DNA of 64,000 bases. Source: Mesorhizobium sp. M8A.F.Ca.ET.218.01.1.1. GTDB taxonomy: Bacteria > Pseudomonadota > Alphaproteobacteria > Rhizobiales > Rhizobiaceae. The translations under genes were made by a program, and so were the position numbers. Of the stretch, positions 9,475 through 17,678 are shown one piece after another. The notes below the pieces were generated by a model. The model had not been told where the DNA came from and did no database searches. It saw only the letters and a list, made by a program, of their open reading frames with translations. The stretch lies in assembly GCF_004791165.1 (NCBI RefSeq), contig NZ_SRUZ01000002.1, forward strand, positions 781,866 through 845,865, written 5' to 3'. How positions within the stretch are numbered: position 1 is the stretch's first letter; each line of letters opens with the position of its first letter.

Positions 9475-9490
9475 CGACGGAAACTCGAAT

Positions 9491-10372
9491 ATGAAGACGC
9501 CGGCCGACATCATCACGCGGCTGCAACTGATGTCGCAGGACGGCACCAAGTCGGATCGCCGGCTGGCAAGCCTCGTTCTGTCCGATCTCGACTTCGCCTC
9601 CAAGGCAGCAATCTCGGAAATTGCCGCGCGCGTCGGCGTCAGTGAGCCGACAGTCACCCGTTTCTGCCGCAACCTCGGCTGCGAGGGCCTGCGCGACTTC
9701 AAGTTCTATCTGGCGCAGGCCATTGCCATCGGCGGCCAGTATCTGTCGCCGGAGCCGCTGAGCCGCGATGCCCGCGAACAGCGCATCGCATCGGCCATCA
9801 CCGAAGCCGCGATCGCCTCCATCCAGCGCGTCAGCGAAAACCTCGACATGACGACACTGGTCGACGTCGCCGCGCGCCTCGCGGCGTCAGGCAATGTTCT
9901 GTGCATCGGTTCGGGTGGCATTTCCTCGATGATGGCGACCGAGATGCAGAACCGGCTGTTCAGGCTGGGTCTGCCGGTCCTGGCGCAGATCGACGGCCAG
10001 TTGCAGCGCATGTACGCCGCCGTTGCCACGCCGGACACCACCGTCGTCGCCTTCTCGGTCTCCGGCTATGCGCGCTCGGTCATCGAGGCGGTGCAGGTCG
10101 CCCAGCAATATGGCGCCGCCACGGTGGCCGTCACTGCGCCCGACTCCGCGCTGGCCAAGGTCGCCGACACGGTCATCCACCTGCAGCCGCTCGAGGACGG
10201 CAACATCTACAAGCCGACATCGTCGCGCTACGCGCTGCTGGCGATCGTCGACATGATCGTCACATCGGTCGCCGAGACCCGCGGCCCGAAGGTGCTGGAG
10301 AACCTGCGCCGCATCAAGCAGAGCGTGAACACGCTGAAGGTCGACGATCCGCGTTTGCCGCTGGGGGATTGA
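9491..10372 (+). CDS. MurR/RpiR family transcriptional regulator
   Basis: A 293-residue regulator. The N-terminal RpiR-type HTH covers roughly residues 1-80, with the recognition part in ISEIAARVGVSEPTVTRFCRNLG. It is followed by a SIS sugar-phosphate-binding domain, including GSGGISSMMATEMQNRLF and VAFSVSGYARSVIEAV. It is 16 bases after the ATPase gene in the same operon. RpiR regulators of this layout generally repress the neighbouring sugar genes until a phosphosugar binds; here that would cover the divergent promoters around 7.5 kb. Family assignment is secure, target and ligand inferred. Confidence 0.95.
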   Translation: MKTPADIITRLQLMSQDGTKSDRRLASLVLSDLDFASKAAISEIAARVGVSEPTVTRFCRNLGCEGLRDFKFYLAQAIAIGGQYLSPEPLSRDAREQRIASAITEAAIASIQRVSENLDMTTLVDVAARLAASGNVLCIGSGGISSMMATEMQNRLFRLGLPVLAQIDGQLQRMYAAVATPDTTVVAFSVSGYARSVIEAVQVAQQYGAATVAVTAPDSALAKVADTVIHLQPLEDGNIYKPTSSRYALLAIVDMIVTSVAETRGPKVLENLRRIKQSVNTLKVDDPRLPLGD

Positions 10373-10375
10373 ACT

Positions 10376-10699
10376 TCAGGTAGAGGATAGACGGCAGAGC
10401 GCATCGACACTTCTTGCCAGCGCCGCCGGTTCGCCTGAAATGCGCAGCGTCTTGAGACGGGCCGTGCCGCCGGCAACGACCGAAACCGAAGATGCCGGCA
10501 CGCCCAGCGCCTTGGCGACCAGCCTCTCCAGCGCTTGATTGGCGGCGCCATTTTCCGGCACGGCGCGGACCCGCGCCTTCAAATGGCTTCGTCCGTCCGC
10601 CGATGTTTCGACGCCTTCCAGCCGGTCCACGGAAGACTTCGGCGTCAGCCGGACGAACAGATCAACGCCGTTCTCGCGAATGCGGTACGGCGCGCTCAT
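10376..10699 (-). CDS. DUF167 family protein (YggU-like)
   Basis: A 107-residue protein with the DUF167 pattern: a first strand in [12 protein letters not shown], the stretch [29 protein letters not shown], and a terminal RLKTLRISG. It begins 7 bases after the YggT gene, an arrangement conserved in many proteobacteria. The biochemical role of the family is unknown. Its stop lies 3 bases from the stop of the convergent RpiR gene, leaving no room for a separate terminator. Confidence 0.9.
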   Translation of the reverse strand: MSAPYRIRENGVDLFVRLTPKSSVDRLEGVETSADGRSHLKARVRAVPENGAANQALERLVAKALGVPASSVSVVAGGTARLKTLRISGEPAALARSVDALCRLSST

Positions 10700-10706
10700 G
10701 CGATCG

Positions 10707-11000
10707 TCAGGCCAGCAACAGCGGCGCCACCGTGGTGAGAATGAACTGCCTGAGGAAGAACAGGATCAAAAGCAGGATGATCGGCGAGATGTCGATGCCG
10801 CCAAGGTCGGGCATGAAGCGGCGGATCGGCCGCAGCGCCGGCTCGGTCAACCTGTAGAGCATGTTGCCGATGCTGCCGACGAACTGATTGCGCGAGTTGA
10901 CGACGTTGAAGGCATAGAGCCAGGAAAAGATCGCCGAAGCGATGATGACCCACCAATAGAGGTCGAGCGCCATGACGATGGTTTGAATGAGGGCGAGCAT
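10707..11000 (-). CDS. YggT family membrane protein
   Basis: A 97-residue protein from ATG 11000, preceded by GGAGACCGGC; an upstream in-frame start would add 17 residues that look non-coding. There are two hydrophobic segments, one in the first 35 residues ([20 protein letters not shown]) and one near the C-terminus ([18 protein letters not shown]). Between them lies the conserved [21 protein letters not shown]. The family is an inner-membrane protein linked in other bacteria to osmotic stress or membrane organisation; its mechanism is unclear. Co-transcribed with the DUF167 gene. Confidence 0.92.
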   Translation of the reverse strand: MLALIQTIVMALDLYWWVIIASAIFSWLYAFNVVNSRNQFVGSIGNMLYRLTEPALRPIRRFMPDLGGIDISPIILLLILFFLRQFILTTVAPLLLA

Positions 11001-11148
11001 GCCGGTCTCCAATTGTTGCCGACATGTAGCCACTACGCGCCGAACCGGCAAGGGCAGGGTTCAGCCACGCGACCGGCGGGCGGGTTTTTGGTGAAGCGCC
11101 GCCTTGACAGGAAACCGCGTCGCCCGATAAATGCGCCATCCGCTGGAC

Positions 11149-11224
<76 letters not shown>

Positions 11225-11544
11225 GCGGAATAATCGATTGTCCGCCTTTCCGGCGCGGTAACGCCCAAGCATCATCCTATACATCGCGATGCATCACCCG
11301 GCGTCAATGCCCCCAAAAATGGCCAGAAGCGACTTCGCCTTTCCAAGGTGAAATGGTTGTCAATTGGACTTATGGCGATGGCCGGTTTCCGATCGGCGCT
11401 ATTTTTTTTGGAAGCCGCCCCATTAGACTGGCGTTCTCAAATCAGTTTTTCTGTGTGTTGTGACAAGGCGTTTCGGCGGGGGCGACCGAAGGCGCTATAC
11501 GGATTCCGAGTCGAAATGAAGAAGCCGCCCGCGGAAGCAAAAAA
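11225..11544. other. Intergenic stretch between tRNA-Ala and the XRE regulator
   Basis: These 320 bases hold the short hairpin behind the tRNA and an AT-richer part with an eight-T run near 11402-11409. No reading frame here has a convincing start, ribosome site or coding character. The last part must contain the promoter of the XRE-type gene, but no clear -35/-10 pair was found. Confidence 0.5.
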
Positions 11545-12294
11545 GTGTCCATTCGCGACAATCTCGCTGCAAATCTCAGGCGGCTCTGCAAGGACCATGC
11601 TTCCGTCAGCGCGGTGTGCCGCGAACTGGGCATCAACCGCACGCAGTTCGAGCGTTACCTGCAGGGGCAGACCGTCCCCAACAAGGCCACCGCCAAGCTG
11701 ATCTGCGACTACTTCCGAATCGACGAGGCCGAACTGTACCGGGACCCCGGCACCCCCGAGCCCACGGCTCCCGGCCTGCCGCCGATCTCCGAAAGCCTGT
11801 TCACCCAGATGATCCGCCCGCCCGCCCCGTCGATCGCGGGCGGCACCTATTTCACCTATTTTTCGATCCCGACCCGCGCCGACCTCCTGATGCGGTCGGT
11901 GACCTTCGTGCGTCGCGAGGCTGAACTGGTCACATTCCGCTGGGTCACCGGATGGTCGGAGCGCCGCGGCTCGACATGGGCGCGGGCGCGCGGCAACCAT
12001 TATGGCGTGGCGATCTCGCGCCTCAACTGGATCTATTTCAGCGGCGTCAACCGCCGCCAGACAGGCGAGCCATCGCTGATCTCGGTGCAATGGGCGCCTA
12101 TCTCCGAACCGGTGCTGAGAGGCAAGGCCATGCTTCTGACCGAAACCGGGCCGGCATTCGTGTCGGTCATCATGCGGCAGGACATGTCCAATATCCCGCC
12201 CAGGCATGCGATCCGCATGGCGCATGTCGTCAGGCTCGATGATCCCGGCGTCGATCAGCTCGTCGTCAGCCTTGCCCGGGACGGGCTGGATTAG
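11545..12294 (+). CDS. XRE family (Cro/CI-type HTH) regulator with unknown C-terminal domain
   Basis: A 249-residue protein from GTG 11545, chosen because the translation becomes an ordered HTH at once: residues 5-60 contain LRRLCKDHASVSAVCRELG and INRTQFERYLQGQTVPNKAT, a lambda-repressor-like fold. The remaining 180 residues are rich in beta-strand patterns and could sense a small ligand, but I do not recognise the domain. The ribosome site is weak. It is transcribed alone, followed by an AT-rich gap. No partner gene or operator is obvious. Confidence 0.85.
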   Translation: MSIRDNLAANLRRLCKDHASVSAVCRELGINRTQFERYLQGQTVPNKATAKLICDYFRIDEAELYRDPGTPEPTAPGLPPISESLFTQMIRPPAPSIAGGTYFTYFSIPTRADLLMRSVTFVRREAELVTFRWVTGWSERRGSTWARARGNHYGVAISRLNWIYFSGVNRRQTGEPSLISVQWAPISEPVLRGKAMLLTETGPAFVSVIMRQDMSNIPPRHAIRMAHVVRLDDPGVDQLVVSLARDGLD

Positions 12295-12592
12295 CAACTT
12301 GCTTACGCTAAATAAGAACAAGAATATCCCGAAAAAGCGTATGCTAGCGATTGCCTACTCCATATCTGAGTAAAATCGATTTTTTTAGACTTTACAGCCA
12401 GGAAAGATATTTTAGATCATATTTGATTTACTACAATTTTAACAAATCATTAACTCTCCGGACCTTACCTTTCTACTCGCGGGTACGAACTTGGCCCGCA
12501 TTCGGCGGGCTCGACCATCAATTGGCCGACTCGACATGTCCAGTGTAGCCCATACGCATTCCTAGAGTTCCATCCGATGACAGGAGCAGCAG
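12295..12592. other. AT-rich intergenic region upstream of a small gene
   Basis: About 150 bases (roughly 12300-12460) are strikingly AT-rich against the surrounding GC-rich DNA, with T-runs and ATTTTAGATCATATTTG-like stretches. No reading frame in it is convincing. It probably acts as promoter and regulatory DNA for the small gene at 12593, and AT-rich tracts of this kind are the usual binding sites of MucR/H-NS-like silencers in rhizobia. Confidence 0.5.
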
Positions 12593-12844
12593 GTGTCAAA
12601 TCAGTCACTACGTCAGTCAGAGCTCGATAGTCTGCAATATATCGCGACGATGACCAACGAACTGGTGCAGATGGCCGAAGCAAGCCGTTTTCCCATGATC
12701 TCCTATCTGCTCGGCATGGCCTATGCCGAGGCCTTCGATGTCTTGCGCGGCGCACGCCCGGCCAGACATGCGCAGCTCAGCGGCAACCCGATGCATCCCA
12801 AGGCACACGCGAAAGACAACCACGCTCAACCAAGAACAGCGTAG
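12593..12844 (+). CDS. Small hypothetical protein (83 aa)
   Basis: GTG 12593 is preceded by AGGAGCAGCAG, a good ribosome site. The predicted 83-residue protein begins MSNQSLRQSELDSLQYIATMT and has a helical middle (NELVQMAEASRFPMISYLL, then GMAYAEAFDVL) ending in a polar His/Pro-rich tail. There is no signal peptide and no known motif. It converges on tonB with only 15 bases between the stops. The clear ribosome site and codon use favour a real gene. The function is unknown; it may be under the AT-rich region's control. Confidence 0.65.
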   Translation: MSNQSLRQSELDSLQYIATMTNELVQMAEASRFPMISYLLGMAYAEAFDVLRGARPARHAQLSGNPMHPKAHAKDNHAQPRTA

Positions 12845-12859
12845 CGCGACGGGGCGGCG

Positions 12860-13798
12860 CTAGTCCTGTAGACTGAACACGAATGGCGCCGTACGGATGA
12901 CGCGCGAGCCGAGTTCCGGCGGCGGCGCCGGCACGGTGGCGCCCTGCAGCACCGCGAGCGCTGCGCGGTCGAGCTCGGCATCACCGGACGAACGCACGAC
13001 CCGCGCCGACAGCACCCGGCCGGACGGGTCCATGGTGAAAGTCACATTCACATTGCCTTGCGCGCGACGGGATTTCGCGGCACTCGGGTAGCGCTTATGG
13101 CGATTGATCCACGCCGTCAGCCGCGATTCCCATTTGGCCGGGCTGACACCCGAAAACCCGGCCGCCGAACTCGGCGCCGCTGCCTTGGCGGCGGGCCTGG
13201 CTTCGGCGCTCGCGGCACTTGCCGTCTTCAGTGGTTCGGCCTTTTCCTTCTTCGGCCTTGGCTTGAGCTTGTCGGCAGGCCTTTTGACCTTGGCTTCGGC
13301 AGGCTTCTTGTCCTTGCGTCTTTCGGCCGGCTTTGACCGCGGCATCGGGACGACAACCTCCGGCGCGACCGCCTCGACAATATCGGGGACGACCTCGTCC
13401 AAGGGCGGCTGGACGACCGGTTCGACCTCTATCATCTCCATGGGTTCGTCCGGCGGCACCGTCTCCAGCTCGGCAGCAGGTTCGGCTTGCTCGACTACCT
13501 TGTCGGGCTCGGCGGTCTTCTCCGTCTCCTCGACCGGCTCGGTCTGGTCGGGAATCGCTACATCGAGCATCGCCGCCTGTTCGGGTGCCGCCGGCGTCAT
13601 CATCATCGGCGCCATTTCGATCACCGGCGCCGGCGGCGGCCCGCTATCCGACGGTTCGACTGGACTGAAATTCTGCACAGCATAAGCGACGGCGACATGC
13701 GCCCCAAGCATCAGCACGGCCGCACATGCCCATAGGGCAAGGTCGCGCCAGCCGAAGCGCGACAGCCCCATCGTGGGCGAGGCGGCCGATCGTGTCAT
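12860..13798 (-). CDS. tonB: TonB family energy transducer
   Basis: A 312-residue protein. A single membrane anchor (DLALWACAAVLMLGAHVAVAY) near residues 20-40 is followed by a long Pro/Glu/Val-rich periplasmic spacer, then a Lys/Pro/Ala-rich stretch, and the C-terminal TonB domain starting at KWESRLTAWINRHKRYPSAA, with YP motif and GNVNVTFTMDPSGRVL. It transmits the proton-motive force from ExbBD to outer-membrane receptors for siderophores, haem or similar ligands. It overlaps exbD by 4 bases and ends the exbB-exbD-tonB operon. Confidence 0.95.
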   Translation of the reverse strand: MTRSAASPTMGLSRFGWRDLALWACAAVLMLGAHVAVAYAVQNFSPVEPSDSGPPPAPVIEMAPMMMTPAAPEQAAMLDVAIPDQTEPVEETEKTAEPDKVVEQAEPAAELETVPPDEPMEMIEVEPVVQPPLDEVVPDIVEAVAPEVVVPMPRSKPAERRKDKKPAEAKVKRPADKLKPRPKKEKAEPLKTASAASAEARPAAKAAAPSSAAGFSGVSPAKWESRLTAWINRHKRYPSAAKSRRAQGNVNVTFTMDPSGRVLSARVVRSSGDAELDRAALAVLQGATVPAPPPELGSRVIRTAPFVFSLQD

Positions 13799-14262
13799 GG
13801 GGCAGCCGTTCCGCCTGGCACCGGTGCGGCGGCATCACCGGCGGGCGCCGCCTCCAGGCCGACCAGGGCGACCTTCAGATAGCCGGCGGCACGCAGCAGG
13901 TTCATCGTCTCCATCAGGTCGCCATAGGCCACCGCCTTGTCGGCGCGCAGGAAGATTCGCGTCTGCTTGTCGCCCTTGGTGCGGCTGTCGAGCGTGGCGG
14001 CAAAAGCCGGGCGCGGCACGGTGTCGTTGCCGATCGCGAGCGTGAGATCATCCTTCAATGTCAGGAAAATCGGCGTTTCTGGCCGCGGCGCCGGCATCGC
14101 GGTCGAGCCGGGCAGGTCGACATTGACATCCACCGTCGCCAGCGGCGCTGCGACCATGAAGATGATCAACAGCACCAGGATGACATCGATGAACGGCGTG
14201 ACATTGATCTCGTGGCTCTCCTCGAGATCGTCGTCCATGGTCTGTCGAAGCCTGCTTCCCAC
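13795..14262 (-). CDS. exbD: Biopolymer transport protein ExbD
   Basis: A 155-residue inner-membrane protein. The N-terminal cytosolic part ends in ESHEINVTPFIDVILVLLIIF, the hallmark ExbD segment whose membrane Asp takes part in proton transfer. The periplasmic domain follows with LRADKAVAYGDLMETMNLLRAAGY. It forms the ExbB/ExbD motor with the upstream exbB product and energises TonB encoded just downstream. It starts 13 bases after exbB and overlaps tonB by 4 bases. Confidence 0.95.
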   Translation of the reverse strand: MGSRLRQTMDDDLEESHEINVTPFIDVILVLLIIFMVAAPLATVDVNVDLPGSTAMPAPRPETPIFLTLKDDLTLAIGNDTVPRPAFAATLDSRTKGDKQTRIFLRADKAVAYGDLMETMNLLRAAGYLKVALVGLEAAPAGDAAAPVPGGTAAP

Positions 14263-14275
14263 GGCACCGCCCCCT

Positions 14276-15244
14276 CTACTCTGCCGCCAGCACCGCCGCG
14301 GGTGCTATCGCGCGGAAATCGAGGTCGCGGCTGACCAGCCGTTCGACGCCCGCCGAGGCGTCGGCCAGTGTCTGCCGGTAGCCGGCTATCGAGCGGGCAA
14401 AGACGTTGTAAATCACAACCGCCGGAATTGCCGCGACCAGCCCCATCGCGGTGGCCAGCAACGCCTCGGCGATGCTCGGCGCCACCACGGCGAGATTGGT
14501 GGTCTGCGCCTGCGAAATGCCGATGAAGGCGTTCATGATGCCCCAGACTGTGCCGAACAGGCCGACGAAAGGCGCCGTGGACCCGATCGTCGCCAGCAGG
14601 CCGGCGCCGCGCGACATGCGCCGCGACGCTGCCGCCTCGATGCGCGACAGGCGCGAGGCGACCCGTTCCTTCAGTCCCTCCCCGCCGACATGGTCGAGCG
14701 CGCCGGCCGAAAGCGCGGTCTCTTCCTCGGCGGCCCGCACCAGGAGCGCGCCGGGACCGCCACTGCGGTCGAGCGCCCGGCTCGCCTGCTTCAACGTCGC
14801 GGCATCGCCGATCGCGCGGACGGCATGGCGGACACGCAGCTTGCCGGCGAAAATTTCCAGCGACTTGGCCAGCCATATCGTCCAGGTGACGAGCGACGCG
14901 AACGCCAATCCGATCATCACCGCCTTCACGATGATGTCGGCGGCCATGAACATGCCCCATGGCGACAGGTCGTGCGGCAGGTTCAGCTCCATCGTCCCCG
15001 CAAGGCCCGTCCCCGCCGGCTGCGGCTGCGCAGGCATCGCTGGTACTTCAGCCGCCGGTGGGGCGGGTGCCGGTACAGCTGGAGCAGCTTGTGCCGCTTC
15101 TGCCGGCGCGGCAGGGGCCCCGACTACTGCTGCAGCGACGGCCGGTTGCTCCTGGGCCACCGCGCCGGTCGCCGCCAGGATCACCGATGCGACCAACGCC
15201 GCCAACAAACCATGTCTCGACACGAGCTTCTTCCTTGCTCTCAC
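14276..15244 (-). CDS. exbB: TonB-system energizer ExbB
   Basis: A 322-residue protein with the long N-terminal extension seen in rhizobial ExbB: a signal-like segment (residues about 10-30) followed by an Ala/Pro-rich linker to about residue 80. The MotA/TolQ/ExbB core then carries three membrane segments, including [20 protein letters not shown] and the following [20 protein letters not shown]. The start is GTG 15244 without a strong ribosome site, so it is the least certain part. It heads the exbB-exbD-tonB operon, with a candidate iron-responsive operator about 100 bases upstream. Confidence 0.93.
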   Translation of the reverse strand: MRARKKLVSRHGLLAALVASVILAATGAVAQEQPAVAAAVVGAPAAPAEAAQAAPAVPAPAPPAAEVPAMPAQPQPAGTGLAGTMELNLPHDLSPWGMFMAADIIVKAVMIGLAFASLVTWTIWLAKSLEIFAGKLRVRHAVRAIGDAATLKQASRALDRSGGPGALLVRAAEEETALSAGALDHVGGEGLKERVASRLSRIEAAASRRMSRGAGLLATIGSTAPFVGLFGTVWGIMNAFIGISQAQTTNLAVVAPSIAEALLATAMGLVAAIPAVVIYNVFARSIAGYRQTLADASAGVERLVSRDLDFRAIAPAAVLAAE

Positions 15245-15347
15245 GGCGGCCAGAATGCGGTCTGGGTATCGGCTTCGGCCCCGGCCATGGCATTTCTCCA
15301 GCGCGGCCGCCGTTTTCCAATCCTGGTTACGGCAGGCAGGTGCCCGG

Positions 15348-15379
15348 GTTGACTATAAAACATGAACTTACTAGTCAAC
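15348..15379. promoter_or_regulatory. Candidate iron-responsive operator (RirA/IRO-like) upstream of exbB
   Basis: A perfect inverted repeat, GTTGACTA (15348-15355) and TAGTCAAC (15372-15379), with a 16-base AT-rich spacer. Inside it, TGA (15363-15365), nine bases and TCA (15375-15377) match the TGA-N9-TCA form described for RirA iron-responsive boxes in rhizobia. On the leftward strand TTGACT and TATAGT inside the element could serve as promoter hexamers, though 15 bases apart is short. Iron repression of exbB-exbD-tonB is an inference consistent with the genes. Confidence 0.55.
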
Positions 15380-15565
15380 ATTGAAGATGACAACGGCACT
15401 CAACAACTCTTGGGAATGTGCCGGTCAAAACCCTGAAGCGCCGTGACGGCTTGTTACCGATTATGGGCGATCCGCGCCGGCGATATCCACCGCACGATAC
15501 CGGACTTCCGGTGTCGCGGCATCGATGCGAAGTCGCTAGAATGATCCGGCGGCAAGGAGCTCGGG

Positions 15566-16252
15566 ATGATCAAGGCAATACCCTTCGACTACCCTTATGA
15601 TGGCAGGCTGGTGGCCCAAAACACTGCGTTGATCGTCATCGACCTGCAACAGGATTTCCTGTCGACAACGGGCTATTTCGCCAGGAAGGGATATGACCCC
15701 TCGCCGCTGCGGGCGATCCTGCCCACGGTGAACCGCCTGATCGCGGCCGCGCGCAGGGCCGGGCTCACCATCGTCCACACCAGGCAGGGTTACCGCGCCG
15801 ACATGGCCGACATGACGCCCTATGAGAAATGGCGCCGCAAGCGCGCCGGTCTCGACGGCACCGACGTCCTGCTGCGCTCGGGCGCGGGGTTCCAGATCGT
15901 TCCGGAGATCGATGTCGCACCGCACGACATCATCGTAGACAAGACCTGCAACAGCGCCTTCACCTATACGGATTTCGAGCTCGTGCTGCGCGCGCGAGGC
16001 ATCACGCATCTGATGTTTTCCGGATGCACGACGGATGTCTGCGTTCACACCACGCTGCGCGAGGCCTGTGACCGCAATTTGCAGTGCCTGACCATTTCGG
16101 ACGCCTGCGCCAGCGGTGATCAAAAGGCGCATGAAGCGGCGTTGCACATGGTGACGGTCGAGGACGGCGTCTTCGGCGTGCTGGCCGATTCGGACGCCGT
16201 CATCGATGGCCTGTCGCGGCTTGCCGGCAGACATCATGCAACAGAAGATTGA
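15566..16252 (+). CDS. Cysteine hydrolase, isochorismatase family (biuret/ureidoacrylate amidohydrolase-like)
   Basis: A 228-residue hydrolase with the family triad Asp26 (ALIVIDLQQDF), Lys126 (IIVDKTCNSAF) and Cys159 (TTDVCVHTT). The N-terminus PFDYPYDGRL and the TRQGYRADMADMT segment resemble biuret and ureidoacrylate amidohydrolases more than true isochorismatases; this comparison is from memory of family sequences. It would cleave a small amide, possibly urea-derived. It is transcribed rightward alone and converges with the flavin oxidoreductase gene, 6 bases between stops. A good ribosome site, AAGGAGCTCGGG, precedes the ATG. Confidence 0.9.
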   Translation: MIKAIPFDYPYDGRLVAQNTALIVIDLQQDFLSTTGYFARKGYDPSPLRAILPTVNRLIAAARRAGLTIVHTRQGYRADMADMTPYEKWRRKRAGLDGTDVLLRSGAGFQIVPEIDVAPHDIIVDKTCNSAFTYTDFELVLRARGITHLMFSGCTTDVCVHTTLREACDRNLQCLTISDACASGDQKAHEAALHMVTVEDGVFGVLADSDAVIDGLSRLAGRHHATED

Positions 16253-16258
16253 CGGGCC

Positions 16259-17200
16259 TCAGCCCACTGCTCGCGTCTCCAGCCCAGCGCCAGGCGCATA
16301 AGCTCCGTGGTGGAATTCGTTAGCCTCCCGGCGCGCCAGGGAGTTGCGCAGCAACGCAATGGTTTCCCGGCCAGCCGTCGCGATCTCGTGTGGCGTGTCG
16401 ACGCCGATGACCATGAACTCATCGATGCCGAGAGCCGCATAGGCAAGCAGCGACAGCGCGACCTGGGCCGGAGGCCCGGAGAGGTCGACCGTCTTTTGGC
16501 CGGCGACGGAAACACCTTGGTGGATCCTGACCGGAAGCGCGAAGCGCAGTTTGCCGGCGCGGCCATGTTCGGCCGCGGCGCGACGCGCCCGCTCCATCAA
16601 TTGCCTGATATCGTCGATCGGACCCGGCGCCAGTTCGAAGACATCGGCATGCCGGCCTGCCACCTTCAGCGCAGTTCCGGATTGCCCGCCCATACGGATC
16701 ACGAGGTCGGCGCCATGCGGACCCTTGCGCTCGATATAACCACCCTTGATGCTGTAGAACGCACCTTCGTGGTCGAAGGGCCGGTCGTTCGACCACAGCC
16801 GCTTCAACAGCACCAGATATTCGTCGATCCGCTGCCAGACGACGCCATGTCCGACCGGCCGTGTCTCGGCATCGTCGTCGTTCAACGGCTCGCTGATCAT
16901 CCTGAGGGCCAGCCGTCCGCCGCTGCCCCTGTCGATGGACGCCAACTGGCGGGCAGCCACCGTCGGTTCGATCACGCCGGCCCAATGGGTGAGCACCACT
17001 TCCAGCGAAGCAGTGCGGTTGAGCACCTGGGCGGCAAGATCCATGTTGGTCAGCAGTCCGGCCGAATCGTCGACGACGATCTTCTGGAAACCGCCGTCCT
17101 CGATCAGCCCGAGTTTGGTCGCGGTCTCTGCGAAGTCATAGAAAAAGGGAACCGTCGCGTCGGCGGTCTTGCCGGGAACATGCGTGAATTCGATCGGCAT
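16259..17200 (-). CDS. LLM class flavin-dependent oxidoreductase
   Basis: A 313-residue bacterial-luciferase-like monooxygenase. I choose ATG 17200 because GGAGGAG lies 6 bases before it; the longer frame has no site. It starts MPIEFTHVPGKTADATVPFF and shows the family core, with a Ser/Arg-rich SIDRGSGGRLALRMI, PFDHEGAFYSIKGGYIE and a late LPVRIH strand. Such enzymes use reduced FMN from a partner reductase, none of which is encoded nearby. It resembles alkanesulfonate monooxygenases. Pairing with the convergent cysteine hydrolase recalls RutA/RutB, but the substrate is unproven. Confidence 0.88.
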   Translation of the reverse strand: MPIEFTHVPGKTADATVPFFYDFAETATKLGLIEDGGFQKIVVDDSAGLLTNMDLAAQVLNRTASLEVVLTHWAGVIEPTVAARQLASIDRGSGGRLALRMISEPLNDDDAETRPVGHGVVWQRIDEYLVLLKRLWSNDRPFDHEGAFYSIKGGYIERKGPHGADLVIRMGGQSGTALKVAGRHADVFELAPGPIDDIRQLMERARRAAAEHGRAGKLRFALPVRIHQGVSVAGQKTVDLSGPPAQVALSLLAYAALGIDEFMVIGVDTPHEIATAGRETIALLRNSLARREANEFHHGAYAPGAGLETRAVG

Positions 17201-17335
17201 TGTCATCTCCTCCATCACTGGAATCACTGATGCTGTGAAATGCGAATCCACAGGCGCGAAAGCGCTCCGGGATCCGGTTCATTCAACTCCGATTGCCTGA
17301 CAACTGTGGGCAGCTACCCCTGCCGATCTGGTGCC

Positions 17336-17491
17336 TTAGGGAATAAGGCCCAGCACGACTGCCCCGGTGAACACGAACGCAAGGGCAAAGACGAGATAGG
17401 CGAAAGCGCCGGCATAGGCCGGGCGAAAGCCCTGGGCATTGGCCAGCCTCTGGCCGCTGCTGTCCGTCTGGGCGTTCTGGATACAGGACAT
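17336..17491 (-). CDS. Small single-pass membrane protein (51 aa)
   Basis: A short frame of 51 residues, starting MSCIQNAQTDSSGQRLANAQ with a canonical GGAGG seven to eight bases before ATG 17491, and stopping at TAA (17336-17338). The polar N-terminal 25 residues lead into one hydrophobic helix (GAFAYLVFALAFVFTGAVV) and the C-terminus LGLIP. The strong ribosome site and clean topology argue for a real gene. No family is recognised. It lies between the flavin oxidoreductase start and the BMP-type transporter end, and may be a transporter accessory or stress peptide. Confidence 0.65.
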   Translation of the reverse strand: MSCIQNAQTDSSGQRLANAQGFRPAYAGAFAYLVFALAFVFTGAVVLGLIP

Positions 17492-17514
17492 ATCGACCTC
17501 CGTCTCGCCGGTTA

Positions 17515-17540
17515 ATCTATAAAACTTGTAGACTTTGTCG
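17515..17540 (-). promoter_or_regulatory. Possible promoter/operator of the 51-residue membrane protein
   Basis: Upstream of the small gene, TCTA and TAGA flank a 9-base AT-rich centre (TCTATAAAACTTGTAGA). On the minus strand GTTTTATAG followed by an AACCGG-like tail recurs in the exbB operator at 15.35 kb (GTTTTATAG, then CAACCCGG). The shared element may be a common promoter core. Evidence is only this resemblance. Confidence 0.25.
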
Positions 17541-17678
17541 ATTGCTATTTTCCGGTCATTGGCAGAATTATTTTCTCAGTGATCGCCAAAAATTGGTGTG
17601 AAATTGCTGTGGGGATCGATCTGAGCGATCGACTGACGCAGCATGGCGGCATCCCTAGCGATGCAGGAAGGTTCTTGC

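Noticed and set aside
15418..15600. 60-residue frame before the cysteine hydrolase
   Set aside because: Overlaps the hydrolase start, with no ribosome site or recognisable features.
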